Shown: positions 10,569 to 22,300, counted from the stretch's first letter. The stretch: 64,000 nucleotides of DNA from Notolepis coatsorum (GCA_963971535.1 OZ020592.1:56610836-56674835), one strand, 5' to 3'. The notes: generated by a model from the sequence alone, not told the origin. A program made the numbers and translations.

Positions 10569-11123
10569 TCCATAAAAGTCAGACAAAGCTTTCCAAAAGC
10601 TCAAACAGTGAACTCCAAGCCCACGTGGTTGAACTAAAAATTCAAAGAAACCGACTAAGAAATGACGTAAACACCATGATCAAAACTGCAAAAAAGAATT
10701 TCATCAATGACAAAACTGAGGAAAACAAAAACAAACCATGTGAACTTTGGAAATTACTTAATAATCAACTAGGCTGCAGTAAAAAACTTAAAACCAGATT
10801 CTCAAACATAAACATAAAGACGGACAACACGCTCATCACAGACAAGCTGGATGTAGCCAATTACTTAAACATTTTCTTCACAAACATAGCCACAACACTG
10901 GTAAACAAACTACCCTCCCACTCAAGGCATTATGGGGTAGAACACATAGTAGCATACTACAAAAACCTAGGGGTCCGCAAAGACGACTTCAAACTGGAAA
11001 TGGTAACAACAAATGAGGTACTCAAAAAACTGAGCGCCCTCCAACCTAACAGGCCACTGGCCATGACAACATCCCCTCCAAATTCCTCAGAGACTCAGCA
11101 GCCGCCATCACCCCAGTCATCAC
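10569..11123 (+). mobile_element. LINE-A copy 1, segment 5: N-terminal RT region
   Basis: Frame 10625-11185 reads VELKIQRNRLRNDVNTMIK, KKNFINDKTEENKNKPCELW, DVANYLNIFFTNIA and VLKKLSALQPNR, the fingers-side region that precedes RT motif 1. A frameshift follows near 11060. It is cut at GTCATCAC (11116-11123). Confidence 0.8.
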
Positions 11124-11657
11124 CAGTGATGCCACAGATTACTTGTAAAAATAAGCTGATTACCGATTACTCCTTCAAAAAGTAATCTAGTTACTTTACT
11201 GATTACTTGATTATCAAAGTAACTTGGTTACTTTGAAAGTAACTAGATTACGAAGTCGTCGTCGTCGTCCCTGCTGCTGCCACAACATAAGAATGACAAC
11301 AGTTTTTTTTCTCTCTCTCTACCAAATCCATTCTGAGACAACGGACTAACATGAATCTCTCTCTCACTCTCTCTCTCTCTCAAGTAGCCAAATTACACTA
11401 TAAAACGAACTGGATAGTTGATTTAACTTCATGCTGAAGCAATTCTAAAATCAGCTATAAACGTAAACATGTGTGTGTGGCTGTGTGCGTGCGCACGTCC
11501 CATCTCCGGTCTAGCTGACTGTACCCCTGGCTCTCTTATCATCAGCATTATGAGATAGTAACTAAATAGTAATGCACAGCCACTTGGAAAAGTAACTGTA
11601 ATCAGATTACTGGCTTGTAAAAAGTCAGTAATCAGATTAGAGTTACTGGCATCACTG
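11124..11657. mobile_element. hAT-type MITE (534 bp)
   Basis: TIRs CAGTGATGCCA and TGGCATCACTG with a perfect 8-bp TSD GTCATCAC (11116-11123, 11658-11665). The inner part has dyads built on AGTAACT/GTAATCTAGTTAC, a CGT trinucleotide run and a TC-rich run (11310-11385). Confidence 0.93.
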
Positions 11658-11665
11658 GTCATCAC

Positions 11666-13440
11666 ACACATAATAAACCTCTCCATAAAACAGGGACACG
11701 TCCCCAAGGACTTCAAAATTGCAAGAGTGACCCCTCTGCACAAAAAGGGCAACAAATTAGACCCAGGCAACTACCGCCCTGTTTCTATTCTTACCTCCAT
11801 CTCGAAAGTCATGGAAAAAATTGTCTACGAACAGGTCGAAAAGTACCTAGCGGAAAAAAATCGAATCTATGAATTCCAATCTGGCTTCAGAACATCCCAC
11901 TCCACTGACACATGCCTTCTCTATTTGAACGACCACATCAAACAAGAGGTGGACGCGGGCAAATACTGCGGCATGGTCATGCTGGACCTACAAAAGGCCT
12001 TCGACACTGTCAATCACTCCATTCTGATTGACAAGCTAAAAGCTATTGGTTTTGAATTTTGATAGTTTATCAGTGAGCTGGATGCAATCCTACCTTGAGG
12101 GGAGAGAACAGATGGTGGAGGTAAACGGTACTCTATCCCCACCCCCCCTCACAGTGAGCTGTGGTGTTACACAAGGAAGCATACAAGGACCGCTACTGTT
12201 CCTAATTTATGCAAATGACATGTCGTCAGCTTGTGACTGCAACTTGTTCTTGTTCGCGGACGACTCAGCCCTGCTGGTCTCTGACAAGAACAAGTTACAG
12301 GTTGAAAAAACCCTCAGCTCAGAACTCGGCAGAATCTGCACCTGGCTCGCTGACAACAAACTATTATTACACCTGGGTAAACTGAGTCCATTCTCTTCTG
12401 ATCAAATAATAAACTCAGCAAGACCGACGGCTTCTCAGTTACAGTGGGTGACAATATTGTCACAAGGAAAGATGAAATTACATACCTAGGGTCCATCCTA
12501 GAGGCTAATCTTTCCTGTGACAAAATGGCATCCAAGGCAATAAAAAAAGTCAACCAACGAACTAGATTCTTGTACCGGATCTCCTCTCTGGTAAACAAGA
12601 ATACCCTGAAGACTCTGGCAGGAGCACTCATTCAAGGCTACTACGACTATGCTTGCACCTCATGGTACCAAAGCACCTCAAAAAGGCGCTAAAAACAAGA
12701 TTACAAACATCACAAAACAAACTGGTCAGACTACTACTTGACCTTACTCCTAGAACCCACCTCACCCCTGCCCACTTTGACTACCTAGGATGGCTTAGAG
12801 TAGACGACAGAGTACAGCAACTTGCAATGGGCCTGGTCTACAAGATACACTATACGACTAAGGTACCCATGTACATGTCAAAATACTTCCCAAAGGTCAG
12901 TGAATACCACGACCACAACACCAGAGGAAGCTCAACAAATCATGTTAAACCCAGATTTGGCTCAAACAAAGGACTAAACACGTTTCGCAATTATGCCACA
13001 TCAATGTGGAACGCCCTACCCAAAGCTGTAAAGGACTGTGAATCCCTACCCACATTCAAAACCGCTCTAAAAGAGCACCTAGGGGAGGCTGCAATTCGAA
13101 ACTGGCCACCATAAATGTCCAACCCCCCCCCACCCCCTCCTAATAGTCTCCTCCCCACCGTATATATTCTCTCCCCACCATATGTATATTTCTCTCCCAC
13201 CCAGCGTATGTATATTTATATACCATATGTATGTCCCACTCCCTATGCCATAAATGTCATGATGTCATGTATGTATGTTGTGTATGTCATAAATGTCACT
13301 ATGAATTGAAAATGGGGGACCCTGATCAGGGCCTGATGTAAACAAGACAAATGTCTTTCTCTGGTCTGCAACCCCTTAACAATTGTGTGTATTGAGCCGT
13401 ACTGTATTGTACCCATTCTGCAATCTGTTAACGTTTTCAT
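11666..13440 (+). pseudogene. LINE-A copy 1, segment 6: reverse transcriptase and 3' UTR, frameshifted
   Basis: RT motifs in order: VTPLHKKGNKLDPGNYRPVS (11727 frame), FQSGFR, MLDLQKAFDTVNHSIL, then a shift. The 12046 frame has VTQGSIQGPLLFLIYANDM and catalytic FADDS, another shift at about 12370, then the thumb and C-terminus to NWPP (13112). At least three frameshifts break the ORF, so this copy is dead. The 3' UTR has a C-rich tract (13118-13140), then ACCCATTCTGCAATCTG and a (TCAT)-type tail at 13425-13450. The catalytic FADD is kept. The antisense copy at 3926-5402 is a close relative. Confidence 0.9.
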
Positions 13441-14028
13441 TCATTCATCCAGATCCAGTGTAACTCACTCGTTTTTGGTTTCTCAGCAGAGTTGAAATAG
13501 AGTAAATTCAACCTTAAATTCAACTGTTAGAAACAGTCCAGCAGCAGAATGCTTGGCAGAGACTGGAATACAGTTTTAGGATAGTTTTCTTGTTGTCATA
13601 GCAGCTAATTAGCTATCAACAGATCAGGTAAACATATGTACTGGTAAACAGAAAATCACGCAACGGCGGACTTTGGACTGGCACCATGCCACACATGGTT
13701 TATCTAGCTAACCTTATCCTCGCATGCTATAGGAATACATTGGAATAGAGTAGTCTGCTTTAATCGTCTCCTTAGCATACAAATTTTATCTTAGTCTCTA
13801 AATACTGTATATTGACATGAATGATATAAAACGCAGACTGTGTCACTCACAATGCATACTGCTAAAGCATGGTTAGGGTCGGACAGTTGCTATGGTAACA
13901 GGACGCTGACTGCTGCTGGCCAGTGCCAGTCTACGTCTTTGCTGCTGGCTATCAGAGCCATATATATCTATGATCAGAGCCGTACGGCTGGCTATAAACA
14001 TAGATATCTATATCTATGGCTATAAAGG
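13441..14028. other. gap: no gene recognised
   Basis: AT-rich sequence. Near 13960-14030 there are short dyads around ATAGATATCTAT, a motif seen again at 14405 and 49375. Confidence 0.5.
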
Positions 14029-14400
14029 CCGATCCATACTTCCTTCCGCTAGTCGCATCCGCTCGTGCGCATTGGTGCGCGTGACGTCATTTGTGTTCTC
14101 GTCAGCGCGCTCATCCGCGCGGATCAAGCGCGCGTGGCCGCGTGCAGCCCAGATTTTGTAACCGCGCGTCAGTCGGTGGATACATGTCTCTCTCCTCTTT
14201 CAACTCCACACACACGCGCACACACACACACACACACACAGTCTAGGTGATAAGTGCCGGCCGGGGTATACGGCGCGACGAGTCATTTTATCACCTAGAC
14301 TTTGCATAATAATAGGATGCGCGCACTTCTGCCTCAGTGACGTTTGACCGCGTATGCCCACCACTGCATCGCTGGTGCCAGCTGTCAAAACAAAGGAGTC
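14029..14400 (+). repeat. GC-rich dispersed repeat, copy 1
   Basis: Starts GGCCGATCCATACTTCCTTC and contains GTGACGTCATTTGTG, GTGGCCGCGTGCAGCCCAGA and, farther on, GCCAGCTGTCAAAACAAAGG. The same order of phrases recurs at 19838-20060 on the same strand. No coding frame was recognised. A CRE-like TGACGTCA is present in both copies. Confidence 0.75.
14212..14240. repeat. (CA)n microsatellite
   Basis: CACACGCGCACACACACACA run. Confidence 0.9.
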
Positions 14401-14499
14401 GGCGCCATAGATATCTATGCTCGGAGCGGCAGAGCGGCAGAGCGGAAATAGGCTGCTGCTCCGGCGAAAGAAAGACAGGCATTCTATTGCCATGCTCTG

Positions 14500-14670
14500 C
14501 GACAAACTCTAACCTTAACCAACTCCGAAAGAATGCCTAAACTTAACCCTAACCTTAACCAACTCCGAAAGAATGCCTAAACTTAACCGGCGAAAGAAAG
14601 ACAGGCATTCTATTGCCATGCTCTAAGACAAACTCTAACCTTAACCAACTCCGAAAGAATGCCTAAACTC
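14500..14670. repeat. tandem 'CTTAACC' units
   Basis: Two to three copies of a unit that includes ACAGGCATTCTATTGCCATG, CTCTAACCTTAACCAACTCC and GAAAGAATGCCTAAACTTAA. Further copies lie at 15070-15145 and 15770-15910, and one in reverse at about 48700. The CCTAA look is coincidental, not telomeric. Confidence 0.75.
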
Positions 14671-14750
14671 AGTGGTGCGTTATTGAAATCATCTGGGGTT
14701 GCACGCACCTAATGGCGCCATGTGCACGCTCGCTCCCGGAGCGTGCGGAA

Positions 14751-14868
14751 ACGAGACGAAAGTCTTTCTCAGGTCTGCATCCTCTTGACAATTGTATGTA
14801 TTGAGCTGTACTGTACTGTACCCATTCTGCAATCTGTTAATAAACTTTTCAAGCAATCAATCAATCCT
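14751..14868 (+). mobile_element. solo LINE-A 3' tail
   Basis: GTCTTTCTCAGGTCTGCATC through ACCCATTCTGCAATCTG and AATAAACTTTTCAAGCAATC, the same 3' end as 13310-13440. An extreme 5' truncation. Confidence 0.85.
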
Positions 14869-14869
14869 G

Positions 14870-16250
14870 CGAATGCGCATTTAATGTCCCCTCGCTTGAG
14901 CACAGACTAAAGACAGTGCCTAATTGCCTCTACGAATGGAATGTAACACATGTCATTCACAACAAGTTAGGTGTGAATGTATCTGAGAACGTATTTAACA
15001 CACCTGACGACCGGCGCTATTGATATGCAAATAGCGAGTACTTATCTGGGGTAACCCCGTCCCATGAAGAACGCATGCCTGCCTAAACTTAACCCTAACT
15101 ATAACCAACTCCGAAAGAATGCCTAAACTTAACCGGCGAAAGAAAGGCAGACGCTAGTTACGTTTATATAGAGAGGCGATAAATGAATTAAACGTAAAAA
15201 AAAAAAAAAAAAAAATTGTGATTCGAACTCCACCAACTGACCGCAGGCTCCACAGCAAGCTGAGGAACGAGTTGAGCTAACCGTCGATGTTAAAACAGGG
15301 GGGATTACGAATGCATAACCTATGCGCCGCTGCTGCTCTGCCGCTCTGCCGCGGGGGCTTGCTAGGCGTGCTGTCACGTGGGGGTCATGGCCAATCAGAG
15401 GAAACGCGGAAGCACTCTTGGGCTGCCTTTAAGCGGCCGGCGTGCGTTATTTTTTTCCGTAGCCGCATTTCTGGCAGACGCTCTCTGATTGGCCACTGAC
15501 TGACGCTCTCTGATTGGCCACTGACATCGCCCAATCGCGTCACGAGCTGTGTCTTTGCCCATTTCCGCGTCGAACAGCCTGCAAACTACCTGGCGAAAGC
15601 GTTCTATCGCCATGCTCAGGCATGCATTGGTCATGGGACGGGATTGCACTCCGTGCAGGGTAAGATTTTAGCAAAAGCGCGTGCACGCACACAGGAATGC
15701 GCTGCACTCGCCAACTACGTGGCGCCATTAGCGTGCGTGCAACCACAGTTGATATCAGGAACGCACACCTGGCCATGCTCTAAGACAAACTATAACCTTA
15801 ACCAACTTCGAAAGAGTGCCTAAGCTTAACCGTTGAACGAACATGCCGTTACGCTCTAAGACAAACTCTAACCTTAACCAACTTCGAAAGAGTGCCTAAA
15901 CTTAACCAGTGTAGAAACAGGCGTTGGCCAATCAGAGAGCGTCTTGCCAGAAATGCGGCTCGGAAAAAAATAACGCAGCCAGGGCGCGTCTATTCGAAAC
16001 CCAAACGGTGCATGCTTCCGCGTTCGCGTTTTGAGCTCTGATTGGCCACTCACCTCCGAAGCTGGCTGCCACTGTCGTGTTCATTCTCGAAGACACTGAT
16101 GTCACGAGACCGCCGCAATCTTGGTATGAGGGAAAACAAACGGATTTCTACGATCAAATGTATGCGTTGAGCTCCGTTTTTATTTCATATTTTATCATTA
16201 TTCTTGTTAATTTCATAACCTTTTCATATAATTTGTTTTGAAAATATTGA
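14870..16250. repeat. GC-rich repeat block with paired CCAAT (GATTGGCC) motifs
   Basis: Contains CTCTCTGATTGGCCACTGAC twice in tandem (15480-15525), the inverse GGCCAATCAGAGAGCGTCTT at 15925, and TTTTTTCCGTAGCCGCATTT in both orientations. Related stretches occur at 21720-21800, 36520, 45660 and 48600-48690. An A/T run lies at 15197-15217. No protein frame recognised. The block looks like a dispersed foldback family rather than a gene. Confidence 0.6.
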
Positions 16251-16340
16251 GGCCAACATGGCATTTCACTATTACGAAAGCCTTTCTGGTGATTCTAAGG
16301 CGGAAAAAAAGGCATGTAGGCTACTTGACGAGAATGGACT

Positions 16341-16490
16341 AACGTTATATGGTGTCCCACAAGGCTCTGTCCTGGGCCCTTTGCTATTTTCGATTTACAT
16401 TTATTACCCCTCGGCAATATCATACGCAAATTTGGCATAAACTTTCACTTTTACGCTGATGACACCCAATTATATTTACCTATTAAAGCC
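16341..16490 (+). pseudogene. L2-type LINE fragment, RT catalytic region
   Basis: GVPQGSVLGPLLFSIYI, a short indel, then HFYADDTQLYLPIKA: RT motifs with the catalytic YADD, typical of the L2 clade. The next block of the same RT (KPNDSSQLQNLEACLL) appears only at about 18316, so 1.8 kb has been inserted. Confidence 0.8.
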
Positions 16491-17689
16491 CAACCTCTAG
16501 GTTAAACCCTACTGATCAATTATGGGTAGTTTACATCATTGGTATATAATTTCATTATTTATTTTTTTCCATTTGACACCGGAAATGCCACTCTGAAAGA
16601 GTTAAAAAGGTCCACGCACGAATAACATGCACGCGCGAATCAAAAAAGCTTATCAAACGCCGACGTCACAACAGGTCAACAGGTGCATATTAATGAGCCG
16701 AATCTAAAAGCTTATCAGACGCTAGCACCTAGCACGGCCGTGACGTCACTTCAGGAAACGTATGCCTTATGTCCGTCCGGGTCATAGTACTAGATCAATG
16801 GTGGCTCACTCGGTGCATCACAGTTAGCCTATATCTCCGCCGTCCCTGCTACACGCAGTCGGGACCACTACACTCACTGACGTTAGCCTATAGCCCGCCG
16901 TCCCTGCGGGTGGTTCTCTCCTCTTTGTGTGCCCCCGTCCCCGCGGAGGAGCTTGTGGACTCGACAACAGCGGCGGCCGCAGGGCGCCGGAGCCCGCAGC
17001 GCTAGTTAGCTCATAGCTATCGTGTAACACTAGCCTTTACGGGCTCGACCACCCTACGGCTGCCGCCGCCGTCGTGTCCATGGGCCCCCCGGCAGGGCAT
17101 CCGTGGGGACGGGGTGTACAGAGAGGAGAGAACCATTTTGGGTCGGCCGTTCATGCCGGCCAGCGAGCCGGATGTCGGGATATGTTGTTAGCACAATAGC
17201 TACCAAGCTAAGCTATGTTATCTACTAACGTTATAAACACAATATGTGTACAACGACACAATGATTTACATTATTACAAATATGGTAACGTGGTTGTGGC
17301 TTTTACAAATAGTGGTTAGCTTTAGAGATGGATGGATATAATCACGGAGCAATAGTGAGGTGAAACAGATACATTTCCATTCGGCTAGTAGTAGCAAGCA
17401 TATATCTATGGTAGCAAGGCTCTCTGCCTGCCACTAGCTGTGTGACTCTCAGCGCCCCCTGGTGAGCCCCCTGTTGTCCTGCACCTGTTGTGACGATTAC
17501 ACACGCACGTTATGAACCATTGATTAAAATATGCACGTGCGTGGTGATTGTGTTGGGTAGACAAAATGTTTGATAAAAACGCTAAAACTGGGTCAATTTC
17601 AATACTTTTTTCCCCCCTTCTTCATGAAAGCCACTGTTGGCCTAGTCCACATTGTTTATTGAACAAAAATACAACGTGGAGGTTGACCT
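16491..17689. mobile_element. TIR-bearing insert in the L2, family unknown
   Basis: The left end CAACCTCTAGGTT and the inverse of the right end CAACCTCCACGTT look like short TIRs. The L2 frame stops at its left and resumes after 18315. The middle (16760-17130) is GC-rich. No transposase frame seen and no clear TSD. Confidence 0.45.
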
Positions 17690-17693
17690 TTAA

Positions 17694-18311
17694 AGGATAA
17701 CTCCACTATTCTGGGAAATTAGCTTATTTAACATCTTCCCTGGAGTTAGACAAGAAGATGCATACCTTTTTTGTCTCTGTGCGTGCATTTTAGCTTTGGG
17801 AATAGATGCTCCGTTAGCATAGCTTAGCTTCATCACTGGAAGTGAGGCAGGACAGTAGCCTTACAGTGCCTTACAGTGTATTGCAAGGTCTGACATTGAC
17901 CAAACTTGATATGCATGACCTTGGTGGGCTCTAGGTCAACTCCTGAAAAGGGGGTCAATGTCAGACCTTGCAATCAAAAGTTAGGGGCGCACTGAAATTA
18001 TGGCAAGGGTTATTAGCCCCCTAACTTTTGATTGCAAAGTCTGACATTGACCCCCTTTTCAGGAGTTGACCTAGAGCCCACCAAGGTCATGCATATCAAG
18101 TTTGGTCAATGTCAGACCTTGCAATACACTGTAAGGCACTGTAAGGCTACTGTCCTGCCTCACTTCCAGTGATGAAGCTAAGCTATGCTAACGGAGCATC
18201 TATTCCCAAAGCTAAAATGCACGCACAGAGACAAAAAAGGTATGCATCTTCTTGTCTAACTCCAGGGAAGATGTTAAATAAGCTAATTTCCCAAAATAGT
18301 GGAGTTATCCT
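17694..18311. mobile_element. 618-bp near-perfect palindromic MITE (TTAA target)
   Basis: Arms of about 295 bases (17694-17989 and 18018-18311) are almost exact reverse complements, with a loop of about 29 bases. Ends AGGATAACTCC and GGAGTTATCCT are flanked by TTAA on both sides (17690-17693, 18312-18315). TTAA targets suggest piggyBac or Kolobok mobilisation. It has no coding capacity. Confidence 0.9.
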
Positions 18312-18315
18312 TTAA

Positions 18316-19180
18316 GCCAAATGATTCCTCCCAATTACAAAACCTTGAGGCCTGCTTGCTTGCCGTCAAAAAGGGGATGTCGCAAAACGTTCTACTCCTT
18401 AATGAAGATAAAACTGAGATGTTAATTGTTGGCCCCCCCAAACCACAGAGGCATGTTTCAGGACATCTCCCTCAACTTTGATACTTGTCATGTATCCCAG
18501 AGCTCCACCATAAAAAACCTCTGAGTAATTTTTGATTCCTCCCTCTCATTTAATGCACATATAAAAAATGGTCACCAAAATTGCCTTCTTCCATTTTCGT
18601 AATATCGAAAACTCGCCCCATTTTAACTCTGGCTGATGCTGAAACCCTGATTCATGCTTTTGTCTCATCACGTCTGGACTACTGTAATGCACTTTTTTCA
18701 GGACTACCTAATTCAAGCATCAAAAATCTTCAACTCGTGCAAAATGCGGCTGCACGGATACTAACTAGAACTAGAAAATTTGGTCACATCACAACAGTTT
18801 TGTCCGCCCTACACTGGCTTCCTATTCAAGCCCGATCTGACTTTAAAGTGCTACTCCTCACCTACAACATTTTTAATGGGCTTGCACCGCTCTATCTATC
18901 CGATCTCATCTCCCGATACTCGCCCGCTCGTGCTCTGCGCTCACAAAATGCGGGGCTTCTATCGATTCCTAGGGTTAAAAAGAAATCCGCCGGCCACAGA
19001 GCCTTTGTCTACCGCGCTCCCTACCTGTGGAACAAACTACCTGCCGTCGTCAGGGGCGCCTGCTCTGTCGAAGCTTTTAAATCCCTGCTTAAGACCCATC
19101 TTTTCTCTCTCTCCTTCAACCTACCCTGATCTCACCTGGTCGGGGACTGACCTTTAGATTAATCTGTCTAGTTTAGTTAG
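18316..19180 (+). pseudogene. L2-type LINE, C-terminal RT and 3' end
   Basis: Frames 18299-18481 and 18581-19129 carry LLNEDKTEMLIVGP, ILTLADAETLIHAFVSSRLD, the diagnostic L2 thumb phrases LQLVQNAAARILTRTRK and LSALHWLPIQARSDFKVLLL, NGLAPLYLSDLI, and FKSLLKTHLFSL. A shift at about 18480-18580 breaks the ORF. It is the continuation of 16341-16490. Confidence 0.88.
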
Positions 19181-19252
19181 GATGTCTATTTTCTCCCATC
19201 TCTGCTTTTCCGCAGCACTACAAACATGGGAACTCTCTAGCCTCTGTTTCCT

Positions 19253-19702
19253 GAACACGGCGCGACCCATTCCTAATCGATCAGAACTAAATCGGCCGAG
19301 ATCACGTCCCTTTTCCAGCACCTACTCCCCATACACATGCGCAGATTGTCAACGGAGTCTGGACGACGCAAGATGACGCACAAATGAATGTGGACTGTTC
19401 CATCAGAGGGGGGAGCTTCGGTGGTAGTGTGAGTGGCTACAGACCATTGCACTTAAATATAAACATTAGTCATAAGACGCGACTGGCCATTTAGTGGGAT
19501 AATTTTTTCATTATCCTGTTCGGCTGAAAGGACACTGACCACCGAAGCTCCCCCTCTGATGGAAAAGTCCACATTCATTCGTGCGTCATCTCGCGTCGTC
19601 CAGACTCCGTTGACAATCTGTGCATGTGTATGGGGAGTAGGTGCTGGAAAAGGCTTGATCTCGGCCGATTTTGTTCTGATCGATTAGGAATCCGTGTTCA
19701 GG
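19253..19702. repeat. foldback element with arms of about 165 bp
   Basis: ATTCCTAATCGATCAGAAC (near 19270) reappears inverted as GTTCTGATCGATTAGGAAT (19672-19690). ACATGCGCAGATTGTCAACG and GAATGTGGACTGTTCCATCA are mirrored as well. The loop (about 19425-19530) is unrelated. A diverged single arm lies at 49040-49165. Confidence 0.85.
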
Positions 19703-19837
19703 AAACTCTAGCACCCCCACAGCCGTAGCTGCAACCGCTTACATCACGGCTCTCATCCACATTCATTAATTTGCTCCCCCGCTATCTCCTCCCCGATTTC
19801 AATGTAACGCGGAGGTGCAGTGGTCTATGCCGGAGGC

Positions 19838-20060
19838 GGCCGATCCATACTTCCTTCCGCTAGTCGCATCCGCTCGTGCGTATTGGTGCGCGTGACGTCA
19901 TTTGTGTAATTCTCGTCGGCACGCTCATCTGCGCAGATCAAGCGTGCGTGGCCGCGTGCAGCCCAGATTTTGTAACCGCCCGTCAGTCGCATGGATATGC
20001 ATGCCGACTGCGCATGTGCCAGCTGTCAAAACAAAGGCAGCTCGGCGCGGCGCTTCCGGA
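19838..20060 (+). repeat. GC-rich dispersed repeat, copy 2
   Basis: Same phrase order as 14029-14400 (GGCCGATCCATACTTCCTTC to GCCAGCTGTCAAAACAAAGG). Confidence 0.8.
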
Positions 20061-21719
20061 CACCGAACAAGGAGTATGAACAGAGGCGTGTGCGCAGCGT
20101 GTCCGTGTCCGCGTGTGCGTCACTTTCCGAGTATGCCAGAGGCCATACAGATATCGGGCATAAACGTTAAACCATACCTGTCAACCCTCCCGTTTTTCCC
20201 GGGATTCTCCCGTATTTCAACCTTCTCTCCTGCCGTCCTCCCGTTAAAATATTTTCCCGTATTTTTCCAGTTTTTATTTATTTATACAAAATGGCTGGAA
20301 TTCCCCTCCGTGACGACAGGTGTTAGCAGTGTAGATTAGAACATTAGCAAAGGAAGTCAGACGGGAAGCTGGTTGCCGACAAACTGTCGGGCAAAGTGGG
20401 GTTGTTCCCGGAGAGCTCACTCTCGGCCGTGGTTTCTCAGTGTATAATGTATGGTGCTCTCCCTCAACATGCGAGTAGGGTGAGACAACACCATTCTAGT
20501 CCAAATAATACCCTACTTTATACTATATTATTGTCATTCGTTTAATGTAAAGTCAGTCTTACATTGGCACTGCTTTAACGTTGCATTTACCCATAATCCA
20601 TTGCTGTATTAGACCCATGTGCCAGTATAACTTTTGTAAAATAATGAAGCGCAAATGTAAAGTTAATCAATACACAATGAAACAATATCTTTATCTATAT
20701 CACATGTCAAAACTACTTTAATAAAACAAGATTTCCGTTTTTCATTTCTACTCATTCATCCAAAACAAGACAGCAATTCTACTTCTGCATGCACCGGGAG
20801 AATTGAGCTCATAGCACAGATTTGGAGTTGATAGAATGGACATTGCTGTTCTTAGGAAATGTGGAAATAATGGAAATGAACATTTCTAACATTAACATTT
20901 AGTGTATGTTTAAAGTTGATACATTGAGGCATGGTAGAATTTCACTTTATATTACAGCAGAGCAGTATCCGTTTTTAACATTACAATTAGTGTCTGACAC
21001 TATAGACACATGTTAAAAGTCAAAGTCAACTTTGCATTTTCCAATTTGTGCAAGACATACAGAAAAATTCAATTACGTGCCCCCCTTCCCACGGTGTATA
21101 TAGAAAGAGAAAATAAACACAAAAGTAACAGGACACAACAACACACAGGACTATGTACAATATAAACAGTACCTACAATTAAATTAATGAATGAATGATT
21201 TTTTTTTTAAATATTAGAAATGAAGTATAAATATTCCTTAATTTGTGTCAACGTTATAAAAATTCTATTGTATTCAACAAATTAATTATGATACACCACA
21301 ATGTGCCCTTTCTATCTATTCTAAATCTATGGCCTTGCGATTCCACGGCTGTGCAGTGCCGACAAGAGCAGGCGTTCCATCTCCTCTACAGAAACACTGA
21401 CACTTCCATTCATTTAATGCAGGGATGTACACAGCATTTCACTTTCAACCAGGTATCTGATTAATTTAATGTAGCAATTAGTTCACCCAGTCCTTGGGTA
21501 CATACAGGTTTTGACCAGCAGATGGCAGCGACGAGGCAGCTCAGCAGAGAGCAGCTGAGCTCTCCCGTTTTTTCAAATCCCAATGTTGACAGCTATGCGT
21601 TAAACCGCCACAAACCTTGTAAACCGTATACACTACCGAAAGCAATTAATATGTCCTCTTGGTTCCACAAACTCGTCAGTTGTCAAAATTGTAGACACCG
21701 TGACCGGCGCCCACTAGGC
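20061..21719. other. gap: scattered repeat debris, no gene
   Basis: CCTGTCAACCCTCCCGTTTT at about 20178 is a start common to a fish repeat. A minus-strand LINE/SINE-like tail (GTCAAAGTCAACTTTGCATT and onward) lies at 21018-21180. The remainder is AT-rich with short shadow frames. Confidence 0.45.
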
Positions 21720-21810
21720 TAAACCAATCAGAGAGGGTCTTCACTGTACGCGGCTAGCCAATCAGAGAGCATCTTCGCACACATAGGCTACGGAAAAAAA
21801 TCACGCCGTT

Positions 21811-22300
21811 TTGATAGTTCGTTTTTCGTTTCAAACGGAAATACGAAAAAACGAGAAAAAAATACGGAAATACGAGGTGTTTTCCTATTTCCATTTGAAA
21901 CCAAAATCGAAAAAACTGGGAAAAACTGAAATACGGAGCTGTTTTTCGTATTTTGGTGTCAGAATCAAATGGAAAAAAGGAGTAAATAATGGGCAGATTT
22001 TGGTCCGTGTATGTTTTGATAGTTCGTTTTTAGTTTTTGATGTGAAGAATGGAGAACGGAACCACGTGACAAGTACGTTTTTCAATGTAAAAGCCATGCA
22101 CGATCTAACGTTAACGAATATGTATAACGTTATGAATAAAATACATAAATACATGCATACAGATCTATACCAGGGTAACGTTATGATACATAAATTTTTT
22201 GTTTTATGCATTTCATTTAGACATGATCTTTTATGTGAAGTAATAGCCTAATAATATGGAAATAGCCTGTGTGGTCTGTCCCAAATAGTGTTGTCTCCAG
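21811..22300 (+). repeat. unclassified 0.5-kb repeat, copy 1
   Basis: Begins TTTTGATAGTTCGTTTTTCG, rich in A/T with CGGAAATACGA repeats, and ends GGTCTGTCCCAAATAGTGTT. The start phrase recurs internally at 22015. A reverse-oriented copy lies at 47630-48150. The long frames in it are compositional. Confidence 0.8.

Noticed and set aside
14500-15910. Interstitial telomere
   Set aside because: CCCTAACC-like words occur only once per 70-80 bp unit and are not a TTAGGG array.
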